From Psittacicella melopsittaci (GTDB taxonomy: Bacteria; Pseudomonadota; Gammaproteobacteria; Enterobacterales; Psittacicellaceae), in assembly GCF_003585925.1 (NCBI RefSeq), contig NZ_NRJH01000005.1, positions 1-61,118 on the forward strand: a stretch of DNA of 61,118 bases, given 5' to 3'. Below are positions 25,139 to 34,813 of the stretch, one piece after another. A program made the translations under genes and the position numbers. Numbering within the stretch: position 1 is the stretch's first letter; each line of letters opens with the position of its first letter. The notes beneath the pieces were generated by a model. The model saw only the letters and a program-made list of their open reading frames with translations, ran no database searches and was not told where the DNA came from.

Positions 25139-28100
25139 TTAAAGCACTTCTTTGGCAAGTTCAGTTAGTTTTTCTAGCTGTTTTTGCATTTGTTGCAGTT
25201 CGTGACGAGCTTTATTTACGCCACTTTTAGCTTTTTGTTCATGAGCTTGCTGTTGTAGATTGCTTAACATGTTGGTTAAGCCATCTTGAACAGCTTGGAA
25301 ACGTACTCTTTCACGGCCCAGAATTTCTAATGCATTTTCTTGACGTTTAGCTACTTGTGGGTCGTCTGCAAATTTTACTTTAAGCGTGCGACCTTTTTTC
25401 TCAAGTTGTGCTTCTAATTGGGCAATAAGTTCAGCTTGATTTTCTTGGTGTTCAGCCAGTTCATCGTATTCGGCACTATTGCTACCAATTTCAAGACTTA
25501 AATCAGCAACTTGGTTTTCTAGCTGTTGCTTGTCAATATTGAGGTTATGCAGTTCAATTTCTAGTTGCTGTTTGCTTTGAGTTAAGCTTGCCACTTGAGC
25601 TTTAGCTTGCTCCAGTTCGCTAACTAGAGATTGATAGCTTTTTTCATTACTAGAGTTTTGTTGTTCAAGTTGAGCGGTTAAGCTTTTAACTTGTTCTTGA
25701 AGTTTTTCCGTTTGTCCAGAATTAGGGCTTGAAGCATTAGCTTTAAGTTGGTTAATTTCTTTTTCGTAACGACTTCTTAAATTAACTAATACTTCTTGGT
25801 TACGCTCTAGTTTTTGAATTAAGTGAGTTTTTTCACTACGCAGAGCTTCGAGATTAAAGCTATTTTCGCGACGATAATTCTCAAACTCTTGCAGTAGATC
25901 TTGATACTCTTTTGATGTTGTCATAGATACAGATTGTTTTTGTAAAGCAGTAAGTTGTTGCTCTAAAGCTTCTACTGCTAATTTATGTTGTTGGTCTTTT
26001 TCTTGCGCTAAAGCAGTTAAGCGCTCTTCTGCTTGATTTAGAAGCACCACTTGTTGTTCTTTAGCTTGAGCTAACTGCTCTTGAGCTTGGCTAGCTTGCT
26101 CAGCTTTAGCTGTAACTTGAGCTTGTAAGCTTGCTACTTGGTTAGCTAAGTCTTTACTTGCAGCTACTTGAGCCTCTAAGCTTGCAACTTGGTTAGCTAA
26201 ATCTTTACTTGCTACTACTTGAGCTTCTAAACTTGCAACTTGAGAAGTGAGTGCTTCTTTGTCAGCTACTTGAGCTTCTAAGCTTGCAACTTGAGCTGCC
26301 AGTGCTTCTTTGTCAGCTACTTGAGTTTGTAAGCTTGCAACTTGAGCTGCGAGTTCTTCTTTGTCAGCTACTTGAGTTTGTAAGCTTGCAACTTGAGCTG
26401 CGAGTTCTTCTTTGTCAGCTACTTGAGTTTGTAAGCTTGCAACTTGAGCTGCGAGTGCTTCTTTGTCAGCTACTTGAGTTTGTAAGCTTGCAACTTGAGC
26501 TGTCAGTTCTTCTTTGTCGCTAACTTGAGCTTCTAAGCTTGCAACTTGAGCTTCTTTGTCGCTCACTTGCGTTTGTAGGCTTGCTACTTGCTCTTGAGCT
26601 TCTTGGTGTTGTTTAGCAAGTTTGTCTAACTCAGCTTGAGCTTGTTCTTTTTCCGCTCTCAGTTGTGCAAGACTTTGCTCGTGCTCTTGACTAGCTTTAG
26701 TAGCTTGTTGCAGTTGAGCTTGTAACGCAGTTTGGGCTTGACGCAGTTGTTCTTGTCCTTGCAGAGCTTGATTGTACTGTTTTTGGCTTGCATCAAGTTT
26801 AGTTTTGAGTTCACTGTTAGCTTGATAAGCTTGTTGTACTTTTTGTTGTTGCTCTTTAAGTTGCTCACTTGCTTTAGTTAACTGCTCATTTTTCTCGCTT
26901 AAGTGCTGGTATTTAGCTTTTAATACCGCAAGTTCGTCATTACGAGCTTGAAGTTGTTGCATATGGCTAAAGAGATACTGTTCATAAGTATCTATTTCAT
27001 GGTCTTTAGCTTCAAGAGCGTGTTCAAGTTCTTTATATGCTCGATTTAAGTCGTTTAATTGACGAGCTTCGTTTTGACTTGAGTATTTTTCAATTAAGTC
27101 AAGGGTGAGGTAGTCATTTGCAGTTACAGCATCAAGTAAACGTTTATGGTCATTGAGGGTTACTAAATGATCTGCTTGCAGTTGCGCTTGCTCTATAGCA
27201 GCTTGGCATTCGCTTTGCGTATACTCATTTTGCATTTCTTCAAGTTGAAGATGTAATTCTTCATTTACCACAGAAATTACTTCGAGTTGCTCACGAGCCA
27301 GAGCTAGCTCTTCTTTTAAGCTAGTTATATCTGCTTCTAAGCTTGTTTTAGCTTGTAATAAAGTTTCTACTTGCGTTTGGGCTTCAAGATTTTGTTCTTG
27401 CTCTTTTTCCAGAGCTAGAGGTAGATCTTTGAGTTTAGTGTACTCAGCAAGATATTTTTGTTCTTGCTCTTTAGCCACTTTAAGATCAAACTCAAGGGTT
27501 TGTTTTTCTTTGAGTAAGCTATCTACTTGCTCTTGGGCTTCAAGATTTTGGGCACGCACTTGCTCGAGTTGCTCAGGAAGATCTTTTAACGCATCATAGT
27601 CTTGGCTTAGTTTTTCTTTTTCTTCTTTGAGCACCTCATAGTCAAACTCAAGAGTTTGCTTCTCTTTGAGTAGACTTTCTACTTGCTCTTGGGCTTCAAG
27701 ACTTTCAGCACGCACTTGCTCGAGTTGCTCAGGAAGATCTTTTAACTCAGCATAGTCTTGGCTCAGTTTATCTTTTTCTTCTTTGAGCACCTCATAGTCA
27801 AATTCAAGTGTTTGCTTTTCTTTGAGTAAGCTTTCTACTTGCTCTTGCGCTTCGAGATTCTCTGCACGCACTTGCTCGAGTTGCTCAGGAAGATCTTTTA
27901 ACTCAGCATAGTTTTGGCTTAGTTTTTCTTTTTCTTCTTTGAGCACCTCATAGTCAAATTCAAGCGTTTCTTTTGCTTTAAGTAAGCTTTCTACTTGCTC
28001 TTGTGCCTCAAGACTCTCAGCACGCACTTGCTCGAGTTGCTCAGGAAGATCTTTTAACTCAGCATAGTTTTGGCTCAGTTTATCTTTTTCTTCTTTGAGC

Positions 28101-29941
28101 ACCTCATAATCAAACTCAAGAGTTTCTTTGGCTTTGAGAAGAGTATCAACTTGCTCTTGGGCTTCGAGGTTCTCAGCACGAACTTTCTCGAGTTGTGTAG
28201 GAAGATCTTTTAGTTCTGAGTAGTTTTGGCTCAGTTTTTCTTTTTCTTCTTTGAGCACCTCATAATCAAACTCAAGCGTTTCTTTGGCTTTAAGTAGAGT
28301 ATCTACTTGCTCTTGAGCTTCAAGATTTTCAGCACGCACTTGCTCGAGTTGCTCAGGAAGATCTTTTAACTCAGCATAGTCTTGGCTTAGTTTTTCTTTT
28401 TCTTCTTTTAGAGCACTAAAATCTAACTCAAGATTTTCTTTTGCTTGCAGTAAAGTAAGCACTTGAGCTTGGCTCGCTTGCAGTTCACTTTGGAGGTTTT
28501 GTGAAGTTGCTTGTAAGCTATCTTTACTTTCACGCTGGCTTAGACTTTGATAGTCGTGGGCAACTAATTGCTCTTCAAGTTGAGCAATTTGTTTTTGGGC
28601 TAACTCGTATTTAACTTGAGTTTCTTGGGCATCTAAAAGAGAAGCCACTAAGGAAAGATGCTCTTTTTTCAGTTGTTCTAGTTCTTGTTCTACTTGCTCT
28701 TTACTTGCTTGTAGGGCTTCAAGATTTTCTAATTCTTGATTAGCATGAGCAAGTTGGTCTTCAAGACGCGTAGCTTCTTTTTGAGCTTTAGTTAAAGCTT
28801 CTTGTTTAGCTGCCAGATCTAATTCGAGTTGTGCTTTAGCTTGAGTAAGTTCTTCTACTTGCTTACTGCTTGCTTTAAGCTGATTTTGTAGGCTTTCAAT
28901 TTGAGAATTTTCTACATAACTCGCTCTTGAGAGATGATCATTAAGTTCTTTTTCCGCTTGCGCTTGTGCCGCTACAGCAGCCGTTAGTTTTTGACTATAA
29001 TCCGAACTTTCGCTTTTAGCGTTTTTAAGTTCATCTTCAAGTTTTTTCACCTTAGCCAGAGCTGAGGCGTGTTCGAGGTCGAGATCAGTTTTATTTTGCT
29101 TGAGGCTTTTATAATTGTCGCTTAGATCTTGGTATTGACGATTGATATAGTCAAATTGACGGGTTAGATCTGTAAGCTCGGCAGTTTGACTAGCAACTTG
29201 GTTTTTAGCTTTGCGATGCTCGCTTTTTTCTTGCTCATAACGCGCTTGTAAAGCTGCTAATTCTTGTTCTGCCTTTTCTTTACTTGCCGCTAACTGTTGA
29301 TTGAGACTAGCTTTAAGGTCTTTTAAAGCTTTTTCTGCTTTTTCTTCGGCTGCTCGACTATTTTGTTCGGCAAGTTTTTTTGCTTCACTCAGGTCTTCTT
29401 TAGCCTTAGCCAAAGATTTATCTAGGTTATCGGTAGTAAATCTAAAGTTTAATTCTAAATCTTGATAACGCGTATTTGCCGTATCGAGATTACGTTGCAG
29501 ATTAACTTTATCCATATTGAGGCTATGGATAGTATCTTGCAATTCTTTTACTTTATCTTGGAGTTGGCTCAGGTTAGACTTACTCTCAGTGAGAGCTTGG
29601 TTTAACTTAATTTGTTCTTGAGCCACGGCAGCTAGAGCAGCCTGATCTTTACGATGCTGCTCTTTGCGTAAATCTTCATTAACAATCAGTTCTTTTACCG
29701 CATTATAAGAAATAGTTGCGGCAAAAAAGTTTTTCTTATCTTCAGGAACTTGATTAAACTCTTTACGTTCGCGTTCACTGAGATTAGGTAAAGAATTTAG
29801 ATAATTACTTAGTACCAGATTATAGTAGGTATTTAAGCGTTCGGCTGCACGGTCAGAAATATTACGGTGCTCAGCTGTATCTTTTACCGGGAAAGAGAAG
29901 GTTTCCCCTAAGAATTTGATGTCTTTTTTAATTAGAGCCAT
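25139..29941 (-). CDS. Giant coiled-coil protein with ZapA-like N-terminal domain
   Basis: 1,600-residue protein, not recognised as any named family over its full length. The first 100 residues resemble the cell-division factor ZapA: KDIKFLGETFSFPV, then AAERLNTYYN, then KKNFFAATISYNAVKEL, comparable to ZapA's DIQIFG, AADDLNQRL and FIAALNISYELAQEK. The rest is almost entirely predicted coiled coil rich in Gln, Glu, Ala, Leu and Lys, without signal peptide or membrane segment. Two tandem-repeat blocks are embedded: a 52-residue unit (LEAQEQV...VRAEN) about seven times, and a 17-residue unit (QVASLQTQVADKEALAA) about nine times. Monocistronic and divergent from leuS. A scaffold or spacer attached to the division machinery is a plausible inference only. 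Confidence 0.8.
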   Translation of the reverse strand: MALIKKDIKFLGETFSFPVKDTAEHRNISDRAAERLNTYYNLVLSNYLNSLPNLSERERKEFNQVPEDKKNFFAATISYNAVKELIVNEDLRKEQHRKDQAALAAVAQEQIKLNQALTESKSNLSQLQDKVKELQDTIHSLNMDKVNLQRNLDTANTRYQDLELNFRFTTDNLDKSLAKAKEDLSEAKKLAEQNSRAAEEKAEKALKDLKASLNQQLAASKEKAEQELAALQARYEQEKSEHRKAKNQVASQTAELTDLTRQFDYINRQYQDLSDNYKSLKQNKTDLDLEHASALAKVKKLEDELKNAKSESSDYSQKLTAAVAAQAQAEKELNDHLSRASYVENSQIESLQNQLKASSKQVEELTQAKAQLELDLAAKQEALTKAQKEATRLEDQLAHANQELENLEALQASKEQVEQELEQLKKEHLSLVASLLDAQETQVKYELAQKQIAQLEEQLVAHDYQSLSQRESKDSLQATSQNLQSELQASQAQVLTLLQAKENLELDFSALKEEKEKLSQDYAELKDLPEQLEQVRAENLEAQEQVDTLLKAKETLEFDYEVLKEEKEKLSQNYSELKDLPTQLEKVRAENLEAQEQVDTLLKAKETLEFDYEVLKEEKDKLSQNYAELKDLPEQLEQVRAESLEAQEQVESLLKAKETLEFDYEVLKEEKEKLSQNYAELKDLPEQLEQVRAENLEAQEQVESLLKEKQTLEFDYEVLKEEKDKLSQDYAELKDLPEQLEQVRAESLEAQEQVESLLKEKQTLEFDYEVLKEEKEKLSQDYDALKDLPEQLEQVRAQNLEAQEQVDSLLKEKQTLEFDLKVAKEQEQKYLAEYTKLKDLPLALEKEQEQNLEAQTQVETLLQAKTSLEADITSLKEELALAREQLEVISVVNEELHLQLEEMQNEYTQSECQAAIEQAQLQADHLVTLNDHKRLLDAVTANDYLTLDLIEKYSSQNEARQLNDLNRAYKELEHALEAKDHEIDTYEQYLFSHMQQLQARNDELAVLKAKYQHLSEKNEQLTKASEQLKEQQQKVQQAYQANSELKTKLDASQKQYNQALQGQEQLRQAQTALQAQLQQATKASQEHEQSLAQLRAEKEQAQAELDKLAKQHQEAQEQVASLQTQVSDKEAQVASLEAQVSDKEELTAQVASLQTQVADKEALAAQVASLQTQVADKEELAAQVASLQTQVADKEELAAQVASLQTQVADKEALAAQVASLEAQVADKEALTSQVASLEAQVVASKDLANQVASLEAQVAASKDLANQVASLQAQVTAKAEQASQAQEQLAQAKEQQVVLLNQAEERLTALAQEKDQQHKLAVEALEQQLTALQKQSVSMTTSKEYQDLLQEFENYRRENSFNLEALRSEKTHLIQKLERNQEVLVNLRSRYEKEINQLKANASSPNSGQTEKLQEQVKSLTAQLEQQNSSNEKSYQSLVSELEQAKAQVASLTQSKQQLEIELHNLNIDKQQLENQVADLSLEIGSNSAEYDELAEHQENQAELIAQLEAQLEKKGRTLKVKFADDPQVAKRQENALEILGRERVRFQAVQDGLTNMLSNLQQQAHEQKAKSGVNKARHELQQMQKQLEKLTELAKEVL
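26110..26600 (-). repeat. 51-bp tandem repeats (17-residue coiled-coil unit)
   Basis: About nine to ten in-frame units encoding QVASLQTQVADKEALAA-like sequence. The central units differ by only one or two bases, indicating recent expansion. Unit size keeps the reading frame, so copy number could change without breaking the protein. Confidence 0.92.
27370..28475 (-). repeat. 156-bp tandem repeats (52-residue coiled-coil unit)
   Basis: About seven in-frame units encoding LEAQEQV, LLKAKETLEFDYEVLKEEK, LSQNYAELKDLP and QLEQVRAEN in order. Neighbouring units are highly similar at DNA level; both edges fade into degenerate versions of the same pattern. Confidence 0.92.
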
Positions 29942-30249
29942 AGCGATGGTATGTTGTTTGGTAGAGTTAAATTAGAGCAAATTGCAATAATTAACTCCTG
30001 GGCGTTCTTGTGGGTATTATTCTACTATATATTACTATGAAATGCCCTAAATATGTGAAAAAATTGCGGAAAAAAATAATCTTCCCAAACTAGAGTAAAT
30101 TGGAGTATAATTTAAAGATTAGTTTCCCTTGTTTAGAAGATGCACAATCCTAGTTATTGTTCATCTTTTATGCAAGGTCTAACTTGCATAAAATTAAGAT
30201 AATTTTATGTTTGATTGGTGTAATTTTCATTAACAGAAAAAAGGTTTTT
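29942..30249. promoter_or_regulatory. Divergent promoter region, coiled-coil gene / leuS
   Basis: 308 AT-rich bases. Several TATA-like hexamers occur (for example TATAAT near 30107) in front of leuS. No gene is supported. No leucine-codon attenuator or T-box was recognised. Confidence 0.4.
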
Positions 30250-32877
30250 ATGAGCGAATATATGTATAAGCCGCACGAAGTTGAAGCGGCAGCCCAAAAA
30301 TACTGGGAAGAAAATAATACCTTCCATGTGGAGATGGATCCTAGCAAGGAAAAATACTATAGTTTAGTAATGTGGCCTTACCCATCAGGTGAGTTACACA
30401 TGGGACATGTACGTAACTATACCATTGGTGATGTAGTAGCACGTTACCAACGTATGTTAGGGAAAAACGTATTAAATCCATTTGGTTGGGATGCTTTTGG
30501 GATGCCTGCAGAAAATGCGGCTATTGCTCACCGTACAGCTCCTGCAAAATGGACTTACGAAAACATTGCGAAAATGAAGCAAACAGTTAAGAGCCTAGGT
30601 TATAGTTATGACTGGGATCGTGAAATTACTTCATGTAAACCGGATTACTATAAATGGGAGCAAAAATTCTTTACTGAGCTTTTCAAAAAAGGTATTGCTT
30701 ACCGTAAAAAATCTGCGGTTAACTGGTGTAATGTAGATAAAACTGTACTAGCTAACGAGCAGGTAGTAGACGGACGTTGTTGGCGTTGTGATACTCCAGT
30801 AGTACAAAAAGAATTAGATCAATGGTTCTTACGTACTTCAGACTATGCTCAAGAACTTTTAGATAGTCTTGATACTATGGAGCAATGGCCCGAGCGCGTA
30901 CGTCAAATGCAACGTCACTGGATTGGACGTTCTGAAGGTCTAGAAATTACTTTTAATGTAACTGAGAAAAACGGTTACCAACTTGACGAACAAGTAAGTA
31001 AAATTACAGTATTTACAACTCGTCCTGATACATTTATGGGCGTTACCTTTGCAGCTATAGCTGCAACGCATCCTTTAGCAACAGCTTTAGCGGCACAAAA
31101 CCAAGAAGTTAATGCTTTTGTAGAACAATGTAAAGTAATGAAAACTTCAGAAGCTGATTTATCTACAATTGAAAAATTAGCTTTTGATACAGGAGTTAAA
31201 CTAACTCATCCACTAACTGGCGAGCTCGTACCTCTTTATATTGCTAACTATGTTTTAATGAACTATGGTACGGGAGCAGTAATGGGTGTTCCTGCTCACG
31301 ATGAACGTGACTGGGAAGTGGCAACTAAATACAGCATTCCTATTCTTCCTGTAATTAAAGCCCAAGACGGTTCAACTTGGGACTATAGTGCAGGAGTTTA
31401 TGGCGAAAAAGGTATTCTTTGTAACTCAGGTGAGTTTGATGGTTTAACTTCAGAACAAGCTCACGCTGCTATTGGTAAAAAACTTGAATCTCTAGGTTTA
31501 GGTGAGTTTAAAGTTAACTTCCGTCTGCGCGACTGGGGTGTTTCACGTCAACGTTACTGGGGTTGTCCAATTCCTATGGTACGTCTAGCTGATGGTTCGG
31601 TAGTGCCAGTAGAAGAACAAGACTTACCAATTGTTCTGCCAGAAGATGTAACTCTAGGTGAAGAAGTAACTAACCCATTAGTTGACAACCAAGCTTGGAA
31701 AGAAACTACTTACCAAGGTCAACCTGCAACACGTGAAACAGATACTTTTGATACTTTCGTTGAGTCTTCTTGGTACTATGCCCGTTATACTTCGCCTCAC
31801 TTTGAAGGTGGCATGCTAAACAAAGAAGAAGCTAATTACTGGTTACCTGTAGATAACTATGTAGGGGGTATTGAACACGCATGTTTACACTTAATCTACA
31901 TTCGTTACTTCCACAAACTTCTTCGTGATGCTGGTTTTGTAACTTGTGATGAGCCAGTAACTAAATATGTACCTCTAGGAATGGTGCTAAATCACGCATG
32001 GTACTACCATGATGACAATGGCGTGCGCGTTTGGATTCCTCAAAGTGAAGTAGATGTTATCCGTGACGAAAAAGGTGCAATTCTTGCAGGTAAAACTAAA
32101 GACGGTAAATATGATGTAGTTTATGCTGGTTTACCAAAAATGTCTAAATCTAAGTTAAATGGAGTTTCTCCAACTGAGATGTTAGAAAACTATGGTGCCG
32201 ATGCTGTACGTCTATATATTATGTTCGGGGCTCCTACCGAAGCTGCTTTTGAATGGTCAGAAGCTGGGGTAGAAGGGGCAAGCCGTTTCTTACGTCGTGT
32301 TTGGAACCTTAGCCATGATGTGGTTTTAGGTGCTAAAGAAAAAGGTATTACTGACTTTAGCTTTAACCATGCTTACTTAAGTAAGGAACAAAAAGAAATC
32401 CGTCGCTTAGTGCACTTAACTATTGCTAAAGTACGTGATGACGTAGATCGTCAAGCTTACAATACGGCAATAGCTGCGGTAATGGAGTTAATGAACTCTT
32501 TAACTAAACACCCACTAGCTGAGCGTTTAGACTTTGCGGTAATGTACGAAGCTGTATTTAATTTAGTTAAACTTCTTCACCCATTTACCCCACATATTAC
32601 CCATGCTCTATGGCAACTTTTAGAGCAAGATACAGTACTAGACTTTGAGTTACTTCCTGAAGCAGACAAGGATGCTCTAGTTACAGATACTAAACTAATT
32701 GTGGTGCAAGTAAATGGTAAATTACGTGCTCGTTTAGAAGTAGCATCAGATGCACAAGAAGAGCAAGTACGTGAAGCTGCTTTTGCTGATGAAAATGTAG
32801 TTAAATTTACCGAAGGCTTACAAGTAGTTAAAGTTATCTACGTACCAAACAAACTACTAAATATTGTCGTTAAATAA
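30250..32877 (+). CDS. leuS: Leucyl-tRNA synthetase
   Basis: 875-residue class I synthetase that charges tRNA-Leu (E. coli 860). The HIGH box reads HMGH at residues 50-53 and the KMSKS loop lies at 630-634; between them are the editing domain with TTRPDTFMG and GTGAVMGVPAHDERDWE, and the FVESSWYYARYTSP segment. The frame is open from 30157, but the ATG at 30250 with AAAAAAGG upstream starts at the conserved MYKPHEVE. Convergent with holA. In E. coli leuS leads into lptE-holA; here those genes are adjacent but inverted. Confidence 0.97.
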   Translation: MSEYMYKPHEVEAAAQKYWEENNTFHVEMDPSKEKYYSLVMWPYPSGELHMGHVRNYTIGDVVARYQRMLGKNVLNPFGWDAFGMPAENAAIAHRTAPAKWTYENIAKMKQTVKSLGYSYDWDREITSCKPDYYKWEQKFFTELFKKGIAYRKKSAVNWCNVDKTVLANEQVVDGRCWRCDTPVVQKELDQWFLRTSDYAQELLDSLDTMEQWPERVRQMQRHWIGRSEGLEITFNVTEKNGYQLDEQVSKITVFTTRPDTFMGVTFAAIAATHPLATALAAQNQEVNAFVEQCKVMKTSEADLSTIEKLAFDTGVKLTHPLTGELVPLYIANYVLMNYGTGAVMGVPAHDERDWEVATKYSIPILPVIKAQDGSTWDYSAGVYGEKGILCNSGEFDGLTSEQAHAAIGKKLESLGLGEFKVNFRLRDWGVSRQRYWGCPIPMVRLADGSVVPVEEQDLPIVLPEDVTLGEEVTNPLVDNQAWKETTYQGQPATRETDTFDTFVESSWYYARYTSPHFEGGMLNKEEANYWLPVDNYVGGIEHACLHLIYIRYFHKLLRDAGFVTCDEPVTKYVPLGMVLNHAWYYHDDNGVRVWIPQSEVDVIRDEKGAILAGKTKDGKYDVVYAGLPKMSKSKLNGVSPTEMLENYGADAVRLYIMFGAPTEAAFEWSEAGVEGASRFLRRVWNLSHDVVLGAKEKGITDFSFNHAYLSKEQKEIRRLVHLTIAKVRDDVDRQAYNTAIAAVMELMNSLTKHPLAERLDFAVMYEAVFNLVKLLHPFTPHITHALWQLLEQDTVLDFELLPEADKDALVTDTKLIVVQVNGKLRARLEVASDAQEEQVREAAFADENVVKFTEGLQVVKVIYVPNKLLNIVVK

Positions 32878-32885
32878 ATTTTACC

Positions 32886-32920
32886 CATAAAAAAAGACCT
32901 CGTTTGAGGTCTTTTTTTTA
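32886..32920. terminator. Bidirectional terminator between leuS and holA
   Basis: AAAAGACCTC / GAGGTCTTTT stem-loop with a T-run right and A-run left, shared by convergent genes. Confidence 0.92.
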
Positions 32921-34069
32921 GTTTACATCACTGTAGGTTATGTACTTATCTTTAAAAATTTCACACGAGCGTAAAGCAAAAGGATTACGTGAGGTAAATT
33001 CGGTAAAGAAATAACCTAAGTGTTCTACAGTTGTATCTGTATTAAAAATAGTTTTGTTGGCTATATCTATATCGCACAGATAAATAAAGAGGCGATAGAG
33101 GCGATCGCGCGAACCTATAGTACGCAAATAGGTTTCATAATAACGTCGTTTGTCCTTATCCCAATAAAACTTTTTAAATTGCTGGTTTTGTAATGGGCTA
33201 AGCCCTTGATGGGCGAGAGCACTAGTCATAAACTCAGCAGCACTGCTTACTTGGCTATGGGAGCGATAAGAGTAGATTCTGATTAAATCACGACGCATAA
33301 CGCCAATAATGAGCCCCAGAGACTCACCTTTTTGGTACACCAAATAATCGAGTACGGCCTTGGCTTTGCGAATATTACCTGCCACAACATAAGGCATTAA
33401 ATCAAAAACTGAGTAATCGGAAAACTCTTGGGAAGTTTGTTCGATAAGTTTAATGTCTATTTCCTTAATATCGCGTAAACGTAATTGTTCGAGCAATTGT
33501 TGCAACATGAACATATTATTTTCAAAACGTTCATAGAGAAAGTTAATTACGTTATCAGCAAAAGTAAAATGATACTTACGCAGGCGTTTACGAATCCAAC
33601 TCCGATAGGCATCACCGCTAAGTGGCTCACAAGGAATTTGGGCACAGTTTACTTGCTGTTGAAATACCTTATATAAAGGCGAGGACTCATTTTTTCTTTC
33701 CCAATTGAGAAGAATAAAGGCATAAACATGAAACTGATCATTAGCTTGAGCTAGTTCTTTGAGGTCGCTAAGCACTTTTGCCGTTACATTACGGTTTATA
33801 ATGATTTTTATAAATTTACGCACCCCAAATAAGCCTACTTGGTTAACATCAAGCAAGAGCTCATTGAGGTTATACTTGTCGGCGTCAGTGTAAATTTCTA
33901 CTTCCTCACAAGCATAATAGCCTTGGGGATCAGTAACGAGTTTTTGCACTGCCTCGGTAGCTTCTTTTTGTAAAAGTAAGTCAGCTCCGGTAATTAAAAA
34001 GTAATTTGGGTAACCTTGTTGAGCTAAATCCTTAGCTAAGGTTTCGGCAGAAAATTTTAATAAAGTCAT
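32918..34069 (-). CDS. holA: DNA polymerase III subunit delta
   Basis: 383-residue clamp-loader subunit that opens the beta sliding clamp. Family features include YFLITGADLLLQKEA near the N-terminus, VNQVGLFGVRKFIKI, and the LLEQLRLRD and SVFDLMPYVVAGNIRKAKAVLDYL segments of the middle and C-terminal domains. E. coli HolA is 343 residues; the excess lies mainly in the C-terminal part. Five bases behind lptE, in the usual lptE-holA order. Confidence 0.9.
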   Translation of the reverse strand: MTLLKFSAETLAKDLAQQGYPNYFLITGADLLLQKEATEAVQKLVTDPQGYYACEEVEIYTDADKYNLNELLLDVNQVGLFGVRKFIKIIINRNVTAKVLSDLKELAQANDQFHVYAFILLNWERKNESSPLYKVFQQQVNCAQIPCEPLSGDAYRSWIRKRLRKYHFTFADNVINFLYERFENNMFMLQQLLEQLRLRDIKEIDIKLIEQTSQEFSDYSVFDLMPYVVAGNIRKAKAVLDYLVYQKGESLGLIIGVMRRDLIRIYSYRSHSQVSSAAEFMTSALAHQGLSPLQNQQFKKFYWDKDKRRYYETYLRTIGSRDRLYRLFIYLCDIDIANKTIFNTDTTVEHLGYFFTEFTSRNPFALRSCEIFKDKYITYSDVN

Positions 34070-34074
34070 TCAAC

Positions 34075-34773
34075 TTATTGTTTTTTTATTTCACGTAAGG
34101 TTTGGTCTTCGAGAACAAAGACAATTTTACCTACAATAGATTCAGCTACAGCTTTTTTCAAGAGCTGAGTACTTTGCGCACTTGCCCTTACTTGGGCTAA
34201 AGGTTGGGTGTCATCGTTTAATTGGATATCGTTTTGGATATCACGTAAATTAATTACGCCTAGCGTAGGTAAATCTATTTCCCCAACAATTGCTCCTAAG
34301 TAGAGAACTTGTCCTGTACTTCCGTCAGGAAGGCGTGATAAAACGCTAGTTGTTTGGGTATAGTTTTGGATATTAACGTGCGGAATAAAGTTTTGCACAC
34401 AACTAAAGTTGAGATTTTCTCCGCTACACTGGCTAATACTGGTAATGCCAAGCGGGTTTGCATTTTGTGAAGTTGGTAAATAAGTAATTCTGCGCTTTGG
34501 CACTTGCTTATTGGCTGCCTGCATAGCAGCATTTACTTGATTTACTACCTGTTTAAGTTGGCTCTGAGGCGTATTAGCATCAAGGATCATAATATCTTGA
34601 CGAGCTAATTGATCGCGAATTTCATTATATAAATCAAAATCACTTACACTCAGGGTAACATAACGATAGTTGTTACTAATAAATGGGACATTTACTACTG
34701 AGTAATTGGTACAACCACTGGCAATAAGGGACAAGCCGAGAATCCCCAGCCATTTTGTTAATCTTTTTTTCAT
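34075..34773 (-). CDS. lptE: LPS-assembly lipoprotein LptE
   Basis: 232-residue predicted outer-membrane lipoprotein. A signal peptide with lipobox LIASGC (Cys21) is clear. LptE partners LptD to insert lipopolysaccharide in the outer leaflet. The assignment rests on the lipobox, the size and the conserved position directly before holA; sequence similarity is weak, as usual for this family. A Ser/Gln-rich stretch around residues 70-130 is longer than in E. coli LptE (193 residues). Confidence 0.75.
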   Translation of the reverse strand: MKKRLTKWLGILGLSLIASGCTNYSVVNVPFISNNYRYVTLSVSDFDLYNEIRDQLARQDIMILDANTPQSQLKQVVNQVNAAMQAANKQVPKRRITYLPTSQNANPLGITSISQCSGENLNFSCVQNFIPHVNIQNYTQTTSVLSRLPDGSTGQVLYLGAIVGEIDLPTLGVINLRDIQNDIQLNDDTQPLAQVRASAQSTQLLKKAVAESIVGKIVFVLEDQTLREIKKQ

Positions 34774-34813
34774 TTAATTTACAAAGAGAAAGTTTTAATT
34801 TTTTGTTATTATA

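Noticed and set aside
26251..26523. An open frame on the plus strand across the 51-bp repeats, giving Leu/Cys-rich repeats
   Set aside because: It arises only because the opposite coding strand is repetitive and stop-free; it has no start context and mirrors the coiled-coil gene.
26110..26600. Regular repeats that could suggest a CRISPR array
   Set aside because: The units are directly adjacent with no unique spacers, are in frame with a coding gene, and encode a coiled-coil heptad pattern.
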